NCBI GenBank assembly: GCA_031308135.1
Contig: JAHLJT010008446.1
Span: forward strand, 168,474,206-168,538,205
DNA length: 64,000 nucleotides
Direction of reading: 5' to 3'
Source: Acheta domesticus
Lineage: Eukaryota > Arthropoda > Insecta > Orthoptera > Gryllidae
Shown here in pieces: positions 10,562 through 20,277 of the stretch (positions within the stretch are counted from its first letter, which is position 1; each line of letters starts with the position of its first letter). The translations under genes were made by a program, and so were the position numbers. The notes beneath the pieces were generated by a model. That model made no database searches, was not told the DNA's origin, and saw only the letters and a list, made by a program, of their open reading frames with translations.

Positions 10562-12039
10562 TGCAACTACCCTCGGGTCTTCGGTTGGGCGCCTCAGACG
10601 GGTAGCCGGCCCGCTCAGTCGACAGATTACCTGAAACGGCGAAGATGGAGGAAGCCGGTGGCCTAGGTTGAATGAGAAGTCAAACATGTGAATTTAGAAC
10701 AAGTTGAATTTATTCATTAAAAAAAAAGAAAACGCTAATGGTCTGGTGATGATAACTCTGGCGAGCATGCCCCCAAAATCGAAATAAAACAAAAAAATGA
10801 AATGTCATGCACATAAGAGAACAAAAAATTACAAAGTGATTACAATCAGATGAAACTCTTCTTCGCGCGCGAATTCCCGCTTGACGGCCATGCGCGGCCG
10901 GGAACTCCTCTTCGTCGCCCGGTCGAGAGGAAGTTAACACTGATTGTCTGATGTACTGTTCACACCTCTCGATCGCGGGTACGACATAAGACACTCAAAC
11001 AGAAAATACCTCTGTTAGGCGGCCTGCGCCACCCACTGAAGTTGAACGACCTCAGGTCAGCTGGCTGCGAGGTTCGTGGCGAGCGAGGGGCGCCGCTCGG
11101 AAAATGTAGGTCAGATCAGGTACTTGCGAGGGTAGCGGCCAAGGCGGCCGGAACACAAAAGCGCCGTCTGCTCGCTGCGGTGAATGGGTCAGCACAGTTC
11201 ATTCACTGACACGGTCGGTTCATTCCCGGTCGATCTCACAATACTTTGATACTAATGAGCCCGTGAATTATCGCACAAATTCACTAAGGAAAAGAGAGTC
11301 TCGAGTTCGCACGTAAATCGGACGTAATATAATACGAATTGCTGTCAAATGTTCATAATACTGTTCTGCGGCCTGCGTTCGTCACAGAAGTCTTGTACCC
11401 AAACTCTACAAGAAACTTAATAATTTTTCTAAGTCCATCGAACCGAACGCCACAACAGAATATAACAGGTTCCCCCCTGCGGCCGCCACTTGCGTCCGAT
11501 TCTGAACACAGCTCCCCAGCTTCTCTTTTGTGCCTCGTCGCTCCAAGTTTTAGGAAACCTCGTTCCCCCTACCAAAATTATCCCTGTGACTCTGGAATAT
11601 TCTAGAACAAACCCGAATTCTGGTTGCTATTGGCGAAAGGGTACTGCGCATTAGATATTTTCTGCCCAATCAGAGGATGTTTTCGAGGCCGAGAAAAGAG
11701 TGAGAGAGGGGCTGGTTATCGCTCCCTCTCGCTTTAATTTTGCGTCGAAAAGGGGCAGTTATTAACGACCGGGGGGGTGTGAGGGGCTAGGAATCTCTAG
11801 GGAGGTTGATGGAAGAGTTCCAGGCCGTCGTGGAAAAATACTGAAGGGGTCGTGTGCAGAGCGGCTACCCAGAGTTGGGGCACACGTGTCCGCGACGAAT
11901 TATGAGCGAAGGGTGCCGACACCGTGGCGCCTCGCCTGGCCCTCGGGTCGCCCCCGTGGCGCCTCGCATCTCTCGCGTCGCCGCCTGCGTGGAGTTATTT
12001 TGCGGCAGAATAAACTTGAATCTATTCGGTATCACTACA
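10562..12039 (-). repeat. 5' LTR of gypsy element
   Basis: Same 1478 bp as 4762-6239. Single-base differences seen by eye: one C fewer near 10611, one C more near 11825, one C more near 11870 and one G fewer near 11903; each is in a homopolymer. No substitution was seen. Confidence 0.92.
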
Positions 12040-13352
12040 ATAAAAAAGGTCTTTAAATAAGGTTTTGTTCAATTTCTGAAAGACAAGTATTTTTTTCGAA
12101 AAATTGTATCAAGCATAGACAATTTTTTTATTTTCTTTAAACCAAATTTTCTTAGAAACCGCGCAACGTTTTTTGATTAAATTGGAACCTGAGATAGCAT
12201 GAAGGAAGCTGAGATAACAAATTTCGGCGTCCTTCTGCAACTATAATTGTGAAGATACGATTGTTTTTCTTAATGAAATATGCTCATCAAAAATAGATCT
12301 TCAAATAAGGTCATGTTGAATTTTTTGAAAATACGAGTAGTTTTTCTATAATTTCTTGATAAACGTAATAGCCCGCTCGGAATTGACTGCGCTTCGTTTC
12401 CGTCGTTTCCTTGCAACTACAATTTTTAAAATACTATTTTTCTCAATTAAATGTATTTATCAAAACTACATCTTCAAATAAGGTCTTTTTCAAATATGAG
12501 TAGTTTTTCTATAATTTTGTGACAAACATAACAGCCCGTTCTAAATTTACTGCGCTTCTGACAGCTGGATGCGTCGGAAATTAGAATTTGCAATTTTGTA
12601 TATTATTTCTTTGTTGGTTTTTACATTCGACCTTTTGTTATATATTAACATATTAATTTTTAAAGAAATTATTTCTTTTCAAATATTGAAAATAAAATAT
12701 TGCTAGCTCATTAATGGAGTATCGACAATGCAGGAAGGCAACAATTGAATTCCGTTCCGCTTTCGCGAATTTCTGTGAATTTCATTGTTGTGACGTGATA
12801 GACATATATGGTATCACACTTCTTTTTCCAATACAAATTTACAAAACTTTTGTATTATATTTTTATGCGGTTGTGGAATTCACATTGTTTTGACAACACT
12901 GCGATGGAAACAGTGAGTTGTTCGCTCTGTTTAAGATATATAGGTGTGTTCACTCCCAATCTAAAACTGAAGCTTATGTGAGGCTAGTTCTCACAGTTCT
13001 CGCATATAAGTGCTGCGATCTTTGGGACTCATTTGGGCAATGTCGTGATTGGTCGTGTAATGTGTGTAACAGCCACAGTTAAGATGTAATCTTAAGATGT
13101 ATATCTTACACCGCGACCCAGACTGATCTTGCGGACCAGCGAGGAACTAGCCTCAAACTGGCTTCAGAAAATTTGCCCAAAGGCGGCTAGTTAACACACC
13201 CTATACATCTTACACCGTGATTGATCGCTTCTTGGTTGAATTTGACGTTTTCAAATAATATCTAAGATGCTGTAGGGCAGAAAGTGCAATATTTCAATTC
13301 TACATAGCTGCTTTCAATAATACGGGAAGGTATGTGCTGTTGTAGCACCACT
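12040..13352 (+). repeat. Composite repeat copy 2, right part
   Basis: It resumes after the target duplication with 'aaaaaaggtctttaaataagg', the block that in other copies follows 'gtgttcatcaaaaatagat'. It repeats 'tgcaactac' and 'gagtagtttttctataatt' blocks and ends at 'ggtatgtgctgttgtagcac' (about 13330), the family's right end. A MITE (12949-13203) is inserted in it. Confidence 0.7.
12949..13203. mobile_element. MITE with GGTGTGTT ends
   Basis: Left end GGTGTGTTCACT and right end (reverse complement) GGGTGTGTTAACTAG. The two ends also share inverted GAGGCTAGTTC / GAACTAGCCTC blocks further in. TA dinucleotides lie at both edges, which would fit a TA target duplication of the Tc1/mariner type. 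Internal palindromic 'taagatgtaatcttaagatg' is seen near 13081. No coding capacity. Confidence 0.55.
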
Positions 13353-13720
13353 AGTTTTATCTTGTTTTCTTATTGTCCATGATTCACACCTGTCAAGTAC
13401 GGCCATGTCTTTACGTACAGATGTACTGCCATGACATTATACAATTTTAACAATGTATGTTTTCTAATCTTATTGCGAAGGCATTGTTTATTGTTCCACA
13501 AGTTTGTTGGAAACGTAATTTTATTTTCTAATCGTTGTAGTCATATGTGATATCACAGCCCAAATAATTAAAATATTTTACTTGCTCTATTACTTTGTCT
13601 TCTATTATTATTTTAGTTCTGATGATATTTGCCTCTGAATGCCCTCACTTCAGTTTTAGAGACAGATATTGAGAGACAATATGGTTTGCATATTCTATTT
13701 TTTTTTCAATTTGTTGCTTC
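13353..13720. other. No recognisable feature
   Basis: AT-rich DNA without a frame, tandem repeat or inverted repeat that I can support. Confidence 0.35.
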
Positions 13721-14045
13721 TTAATTGACGCAACGCGCCTCCAAGCCCCTTGGGGGCGTTGAGCGCTTTTTGCGCTGGGGAGTAATCCTCCATTTACACT
13801 GTCATGTCACGTCCCGTCGCAGTCAGTTGTCAAGAGGGTCGCCAGGTAGCATCTCCGCGTCACTACCCAGCGGCCAGATTTGGGAAGGAATAAGGATATT
13901 GGGAGGGCCTAGGACACTTCAAAGGGTTGGACTAGCCCTTGTGAAACAGCCTAACTTGTTTTGTTGGAACAAATTTTAACTTCCTGTGGATTCGAATCCG
14001 GACCTCCTTGGTGAAAGGCGAGCGATTTTTGCATTTTGATCAATA
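13721..14045 (-). repeat. Possible tRNA-derived SINE (minus strand)
   Basis: On the minus strand, CGCTCGCCTTTCACCAAGGA is followed by GGTCCGGATTCGAATCC, which resembles an anticodon-arm/variable region followed by a polymerase III B box. The stretch is GC-richer than its surroundings. No second copy is clear in the window and no target duplication was found. Confidence 0.4.
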
Positions 14046-14886
14046 AATACGCAAATATGCAACATTTAGTCATTTAAACACAGGCAGTTTTCAGTGAAAT
14101 AGGCATTTATAGGCACTATGAAATTCGCTTAAAACACTCCTAACGCCTCAAAATGAAAAAGTAACCTAAAAGATTGCATTGTCCATGGAAGGAAAAAATA
14201 GGCAAATAGACAAAAAGGCAAAAATGCTCAGCTTACTAATCACTAAGCCACTATATGATTAAAAATGAAGTTCGTCAGTATTTTTATTTACTACGAAATT
14301 ACAGTTTTAAATTATGCCTACAGCAGAAAACACAACACGAAGGTTCTGGAAATCGTAGTAATGCTGAGCTGACTGATCACCTGGATTACATTTGGGGATC
14401 GGTTTCTATTTTTTGTTTCATTAGATATCAATGATAGGGACAGGGTGCCTGGGCTGTGTTATTTCCAGGCCCTTGGTATTGCCTCAGAGTTCGAGCTGCC
14501 GCCACGGCCCCACCCTTCTACGCAAGCACGTGCTCGAGCGCGAGAGGAATAACGAAGAGTAAAGGAAGGGGAAACTTTCTCCCCTTTGAAACTCGCGCAT
14601 GCGCATTCGGAGGGAGATTTCTAACTTGTCCAGCTATAGTAATGGAATCATTCTTTCTCCAGAATGGCAGCATTGTCGAATATCCCGGTCTCGTCACCGA
14701 GAACAATCGGAACTGATTGGTTTTATCTCCAGCTCTAGTGAGGAAGAAGAAAAGAAACCGTACAGCTAAATTTCTCATGGAATCTGAATGGTTTTCGCTT
14801 GCATTAAGAAAAATTAAGGTTAATAATCTCTCTGCATAGCCCATTTATTATGTCTGCTGGAAAGTGATCTTCAATATCCCTTTTTT
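14046..14886. other. No recognisable feature
   Basis: Mixed-composition sequence. Reading frames of 86 (plus) and 108 (minus) codons overlap each other and show no family motif. Confidence 0.35.
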
Positions 14887-15500
14887 GTGTGCGGCTTTGG
14901 AAGTTGTCAGTTCGACCAGGATAATGAGCTACGCGCTGATGTTGCGGTATTTATTCGCGATTCCTTGTTGTCGAAGGAACACAGCATTCGAACCGACCTT
15001 CAAACTGTCTGCGTGCGGCTGGACTTACCATCCGTTTCTCTAACGGTATTACAGCATGTTTATTCCACTGGACTAGCCTTCTAACTACCTAACTACTTTC
15101 TAGCCTAACTACTTTCAGGTGTTACTCCGAGCGCTTCCAGCCTTTTCCCATTATTGGTAACTTCCCTCTATCCATGGGGTGGCATGAGGTGCTGCCAGAG
15201 TGGTACCACTCCTGAAAATACTATTGACCAACAAAATTATTTTTTTTGAATTCTGGAAATTACACTAAAGTTTCCGTGGCTTCGAACACTTCCTTGTTCA
15301 TCGATCTACCGCTCTTCAGTCCATATCTGTCTACCATCTTAGAGTGGGCTGGTCTTGATAACGTGCAGGGCAGTGACCATTTTCCTACTCTGCTCCAATT
15401 GGATATTCCAGATCTTAACGTTACCTGCCCATTTCACTGGCTAATCGACCTGGTAAGAGACATTCGACAAAGACATGCAAGTATACGGCAATTGTTCTGA
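14887..15500 (+). pseudogene. I-like LINE endonuclease fragment
   Basis: Two frames show parts of a LINE apurinic-type endonuclease: AVFIRDSLLSKEHSIRTDLQ (about 14945) and, after a deleted and shifted middle, a STILEWAGLDNVQGSDHFP block (about 15335-15395) with the conserved SDHFP motif, then LLQLDIPDLNV. The same family is present as a longer copy at 23.4-24.0 kb (RGDFNAHNPLWGG, IDQQNLILLN). It lacks a start and is heavily broken, so it is a dead fragment. Confidence 0.85.
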
Positions 15501-15725
15501 TATAGGTGCCATTGTGGCCTATTTCGCTAATGGGGTTCTTCACGCCGTCTCCATTGGAATACCAAGTCTGCGAGACGGCCACCATGTTGTCCTATGCCTT
15601 GGTGGATGGTTAATTATTTAGAAATAAATCTTCTATTACACTCTGGAGAAATGTTTGCTAATTTTCAAAAGACACAGGGCAGCGAGTACTATCCATTGTG
15701 CGGGATTTTTAATCACTAAAACCAA

Positions 15726-15898
15726 TTTTTACAGGTTACAAGGTTAACGTCCATTTTTTCAACGGTAGCCAGTTTGTCATCAAATAAAAAATATGTTATT
15801 TTCGTCATTTTATGCTTTTTTACTATAAAGTACTGATATGTAAAGAAAGAATAAAGTAACGTTGAAAAAATGGACGTTAACCTTGTAACCTGTAAAAA
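15726..15898. mobile_element. MITE with perfect 39-bp terminal inverted repeats
   Basis: The arm at 15726-15764 (TTTTTACAGGTTACAAGGTT...) is the exact reverse complement of 15860-15898. The 95-bp centre is AT-rich with no frame. The flanks carry similar 'taatcactaaaaaccaa' stretches on both sides (about 15709-15725 and 15923-15940), which may be a duplication linked to insertion. The superfamily cannot be assigned. Confidence 0.85.
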
Positions 15899-15980
15899 GT
15901 GAAGGTAGCAAACGGACTTTTAATAATCACTAAAAACCAAGTATCCCCCATCATCCATCTCCCCTCAGAACCGCCTAGAG

Positions 15981-16466
15981 CAGGGGTTTTCGAACTTTTC
16001 TCGTCTACGGCTCCCTTAACCTAAATGAAACTTCTCGCGGCTCCCCTAGTAACAATAAGTTTCAAATAACAAATGAGTAAGTGATACAACAGTTGTTTTA
16101 TTTCTCCATTCTAAATAGGTATTAAAATAACACGTACGTTATGTCACTCGTGATCTGCGAGGGTAGAAAGATTAAGACATCCCCGGCTGCGATGCGCTAG
16201 GGATGTACGTCGATGCTAAAAGAGCCACAGAAGCTTATTGGTAAAGAACTTGCTAGGTTCAATTAACTCACAATTTATTAGAAAAATAAATCCTGTATGT
16301 TACAAATAACATACACTAGGATAGTAAAAAATTATTTTGTATACATAAATGACTGAAGGATTAAAGGAATTTAAATATAAATATCATTTTAATAAATCAC
16401 CGCGACGCCTCTACCATGTGGCCGCGACGCCTCTGGGAGCCGCGATGCACAGTTTGAAAACATCTG
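15981..16466. mobile_element. hAT-type MITE with 8-bp target duplication
   Basis: Left end CAGGGGTTTTCGAACTTT; right end, reverse complemented, CAGATGTTTTCAAACTG. An exact 8-bp duplication GCCTAGAG sits at 15973-15980 and 16467-16474. Eight-base duplications and CAG-initial ends are the hAT signature. The 486-bp body has no transposase. Confidence 0.9.
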
Positions 16467-16474
16467 GCCTAGAG

Positions 16475-17089
16475 GCATTACACGGGAAGTGAACTCATGA
16501 TTGTTACATATGCTTGAGGCTAGTTTCATTAACTGACGTTTACATACTGCCTGTTTCTGAAAGTTCTGTAATTTTTGCCTATCTTCAGGCTCTTTTTGTT
16601 ACCATACACTCTTTAATACTGCCATTTCATACTACTCGTTATTGTTTCTTGATGTTTTCTTAATATTAAGCGAAATGCATTCCTCCGCGCTCATTGCACA
16701 AGAAATTAAGGACTTATCAGGCAAACTTATTCTTCTTCTTGCGTTCTTCCGTGACTTCCGTGACAGACACACGCATGCCTGTGAAATTGCAGTTCATACA
16801 TCTCTCCGCGAGTATGGCGTGGTCAGGCATGCCCGAAAGCCTATGTAAAACATCCTATATTGAAATTATGCTATCATTATTTAAGAAAATTATTGCTATC
16901 ATTATTTAAGAAAATTATGCTAAAAATAATTTTTAAACAGTTTTTGTAAATTAATAGTACTAAGCACAAGCCAAAGTATAGAAAAACATTGGAATAAAGA
17001 TAATAAAATAAAAAATTGAACTTGATTAAATTAAATAAAATCCGTATCATTTCTTCCCGCAGTATTTGAGTTCCCATTGATTCCATTTT
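16475..17089. other. No recognisable feature
   Basis: AT-rich DNA with a short near-duplicate 'gctatcattatttaagaaaa' at 16868 and 16894. Nothing else is recognised. Confidence 0.35.
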
Positions 17090-17766
17090 TACCTTCTCGC
17101 TACCACGTACGCAGTAGAAAAGTATGACAGGACCCTAAATACCGAATTACAGGGCCCAAGGTACCGAAAAAGTGGATAAATCCAATTGCTAACTTTGGAA
17201 AAAGAAATTCTTAACACGCGGTGCAACCAGAATCCATCTATTGTGGGTCCTTGATACCGAAAAATTGAATGATAGTAAAACGTTCCTCTGTCCTTCAGTC
17301 TGCCGGTTCGTGAACAATGCTAGCGGTTAAACCGCTCATCCGAATTTCTCCAAAATTGATAATCCGTTATCGATCTGGCTGATGTCACGGCCCCTTGAAT
17401 TTGAAACCGATATTTTGATTTTTGGGGGTACTTTATATGAAGCCCCTGGAACATTTTCCAAATTTAAAAAAACTGCTCCATCGTTTGTTGTTAAATAGTC
17501 TGTAGGTCGTTTAAGGGAGTGGTTCAGATCTCATTTTCGTTGAAAACTGATTTTTCGAAAATTGCAAAAATTCAAAATTCTTTCGGCATCGCCCTACAAC
17601 TACAATTATGAAGATAGAGCATTTTATCTTAATGAAATCTGTTCCTTAAAGATAGATTTTGAAATAAGGTCAGGCACAATTTTTCGAAAATTGAGATCTT
17701 TTCGCGTAATTTGGCGTGAAAGTACGGGCGAGAAAGCACTTGCTGTTTTAGCACCACTAGTTTACA
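17090..17766 (+). repeat. Composite repeat copy 3
   Basis: It starts with a decayed boundary hairpin (ttaccttctcgc ... gtagaaaag), then 'ccgaaaaagtggataaatcc', 'gaaaccgatattttgattttt', 'tttcgaaaattgcaaaaatt', 'aactacaattatgaagatag' and 'ttgaaataaggtca'. It ends 'gagaaagcacttgctgtttt' and 'agcaccactagttta'. This is one of the more complete, uninterrupted copies, about 0.68 kb. Confidence 0.75.
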
Positions 17767-18159
17767 GTTCAGATGATGATGTGTGCGCATCAGTATGCGA
17801 AATATTATTGGTTCAAATATTTCAATATATCTGTAGAATTATAATACAATTGTTGTAAAATGAAGGATAGAAATCGTAAGATAAATTTTCCAAAGAGAAA
17901 GTATATAACTACGACTTAAAATGACACAAAATGCTCAGAAACTGTGATGCTGATCTGCTTTCATATTTGTAGGATTGCTGTATTCTACAGTGCGTCTCTC
18001 GAGATCCTTTGATGTCAAAGCAAAAAGTTTTATTTCAAATAATGGTAAGTAAACTTTTTATCTTTTTCCTTATTAGTATTGTTACAATTTCATAAGTGTG
18101 CATAAAGGTATGTATTACGTGGGCAAAGGAAATAATTGTGTTGATTTGTTTTGATCTAG
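17767..18159 (+). other. SARA intron end upstream of exon A
   Basis: AT-rich sequence ending in the exon A acceptor. No polypyrimidine tract is strong, but TTGTTTTGATCTAG fits an acceptor. Confidence 0.6.
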
Positions 18160-18320
18160 GTCTTCCTCCACTGGCTGTAATGGATAAAGGAAATCTGAAT
18201 TTAGAAGACATACCTTTCAGAAATATGACTCACTTCTTGTCATCTTTGAAATGTGAAACTAACGCCCCTGCAGTATTTGCTTTAAACAAAAATCTTTTGT
18301 GAAAGTGAAGATTCTTAATT
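18160..18320 (+). CDS. Sara: SARA exon A (start of C-terminal domain)
   Basis: The acceptor is ttttgatctag|G and the donor AATT|GTAAGT. The frame opens with two bases of a split codon and reads LPPLAVMDKGNLNLEDI, later APAVFALNKNLL and, after a shift, KVKILN. This matches the segment of SARA/endofin that follows the FYVE linker, where a hydrophobic strand of the form VTFLLNxNLxVxVK is typical. A premature TGA appears at 18300 because one G seems to be missing after 18299 (TTG.TGAAA, where a valine codon is expected). With that base the exon is 162 nt and ends in phase 1, which fits the next exon exactly. The preceding exon is not in the window. Confidence 0.85.
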
Positions 18321-18667
18321 GTAAGTGTTCTTTTAATTTAAATATTTATTTCATCCCCCTGGGGTTCTCGAGAATTATACAGAGGGTTGGCGAATTTATT
18401 GTAATTGCCGAATTGTATATCTTAAGCATAAAGATAACGGAAATTAATAGAATATTGATTTTACATTGGCCATTTGTATATTATCTCCAGTTTAATCCGT
18501 AGGTAACTCGATAAGTATCTGCCGTTTTGCTCTAAATGTCTGTAAATTGGCTCTGTGGCTTTGTGTGCTTACCAACTGCTAGATGGGTCCGTTGTCTGCC
18601 TGTTGGAGGTTTCAGCCTTATCTGATCAGTCCATCTTGTTCTGTTGCGACTTAAAGGCACTCTCTGC

Positions 18668-19060
18668 ACTGAAGGAGAGCATTCCGCAATCCGTTTTCTA
18701 TGATTTGAAGACGTACCAGAAGCGGAGATCTGTAAGTTTTCAGCACAAGGGCACAATGTGTTGCAACAGAGAAGTGTTTACCAGATACCAGAACAGTTCA
18801 AAAGTGGTCGAACGAGCGTGAAGAATGAGGCCAGCTACAGCCGCAAATGATCCCAATATTGAACAATTACGTGCTTGGATTCGACGAGTGACTTGATGAA
18901 ATGGCGAACCATATGCACATTAGCCGTGGCTCTGCTTATGGGTTCATAAACAACTCAATGAAGACCACAAGCGCAATCTTGCATCATTTGCTGGAGCATC
19001 GTGTGCACAGTCCCAATCTCGCTCCGTCGGATTACCCCGTCGAGGTGGTGTGGTCCACGT
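18668..19060 (+). pseudogene. mariner transposase remnant with internal deletion
   Basis: In shifting frames the translation gives an N-terminal helix-turn-helix part (AIRFLWFEDV near 18680; QGHNVLQQRSVYQIPEQFKS near 18744; GRTSV), then MHISRGSAYGFI around 18914, then directly HSPNLAPSDYPV around 19009, which belongs to the region next to the last catalytic aspartate. The long middle of the transposase is deleted and stops are present. The motifs fit the irritans-type mariner group. It lies just upstream of the I-like LINE. Confidence 0.85.
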
Positions 19061-19601
19061 TCTGACGGGGGGATGCAGAGAGGGCTCTGAAGTGTACCTT
19101 TCTCCATTTTTCATCCTCTTGCTTCTCATTTCATGTCAGTATATTATTTTCACTCTTTCTTCCTCACTGGCCTTCTCTGTATGCTGAACGTCCACCCACG
19201 TGTTTGCCGTGCATGGCGACAGCATTGCCGTGTCGGAGGGAATGTGTGTCTTGGCAGTTGAGAGACCTGTTTGTTTCCCAACTAGTCCGGGTGCTACTTT
19301 CTGCCTTGCACTAAGGGATATGTTGCTTAGTACTTTGGGGAACATTCCTTGTAGATTTCAACATACGCGCTTTGGCGTCGGACCCTTCTAGACAGGCAAT
19401 CGGGAGCTAACCCACTCCCGATCAATCGGCTCGGATTAGGTCTTGTACTGAACTCCAGGATGAGCGGGGGGATCCTCGGCGGTGCAGCACTGTAACATCC
19501 CCCCACTATATCTCCGTGGCAACCCTGGCACTCCGATGGAATGTCCCCTTGTTGCGCTCAGTGGTGGGTGGGGACCACGGGAATAAATCTAATATCCATC
19601 T
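19061..19601 (+). other. Probable 5' leader of I-like LINE
   Basis: A GC-richer stretch between the mariner remnant and the ORF1 start, with 'gtaacatccccccactatat' near 19492. I infer that it is the LINE 5' untranslated region because ORF1 follows directly; its exact 5' end is not visible. Confidence 0.45.
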
Positions 19602-20277
19602 ATGGATAATAAACCTTTTCCCCTGACCTCTTCCGCCAGGAAGAGAAGATGTACAGAAAGAACTATCGATTTGAATAGTTTCTTTTCTACAGAAGAAGAT
19701 CGACGTGAAGCCTCTTTTCCTCGTGGCATGTGCCGAGGAAGGGAAAATGTTGAAAAGCCTAAGTGCTGTCCGTCTGGCGCGACCCATAGAGGAAGCGTGC
19801 GGGAAGCTCTAAGCGGTCGTGCGACAAAGAAATGGAACGATTCTTTTTGAAGCAATTACCGATGATCAAAACGGAAAAATTCAGAATACGAAGCAGATTG
19901 CCGGCGTCCAGGTGGTAGTCACGGTCCATCCTACCTTGAATCAGTGCGTGGTAAACCACGAGAACTTTGCTTCGGAAACTGAGGAAGATCTCTCTTTTTC
20001 AAGAGCCATGGCGTGGCTGAGTTATATAGGATCAGAAGGAGGGTGCAGGGAAAGTGATCCCTACTTCGACCCTGATCCTTGCGTTTGATCGACCATCCCC
20101 CTCGGAAAGGATTATTAGTGGATTTTACAACCTCCGTGTGCGACAGTATGTACCGAACCCTTTGCGCTGTTTTAAGTGTCAAAGGTTTTGGCATACCCAG
20201 CAACGTTGTATGTCGGTAAGCACAGTTTGCGGCAAGTGCGGATCAGTGCACGACCCACAACCGTGCGACTGTCGCAA

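Larger units (their letters stand above)
4762..12039 (-). mobile_element. Ty3/gypsy LTR retrotransposon, internally deleted, nested in a composite repeat
   Basis: Two 1478-bp direct repeats (4762-6239 and 10562-12039) start TG and end CA on either strand and flank a 4.3-kb interior that includes a 1000-N gap. A 4-bp target duplication ATAA lies at 4758-4761 and 12040-12043, and the interrupted composite repeat can be followed from 4761 to 12040. The interior carries, on the minus strand, gag, an aspartic protease motif and part of a reverse transcriptase; RNase H and integrase are missing. By eye the LTRs differ only in four single-base homopolymer lengths, so the insertion is very recent or the differences are sequencing errors. 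Confidence 0.93.

Noticed and set aside
14456..14844. Overlapping plus (86 codons) and minus (108 codons) frames as a gene
   Set aside because: No motif, no splice sites in a sensible place and no repeat relation; the overlap suggests chance.
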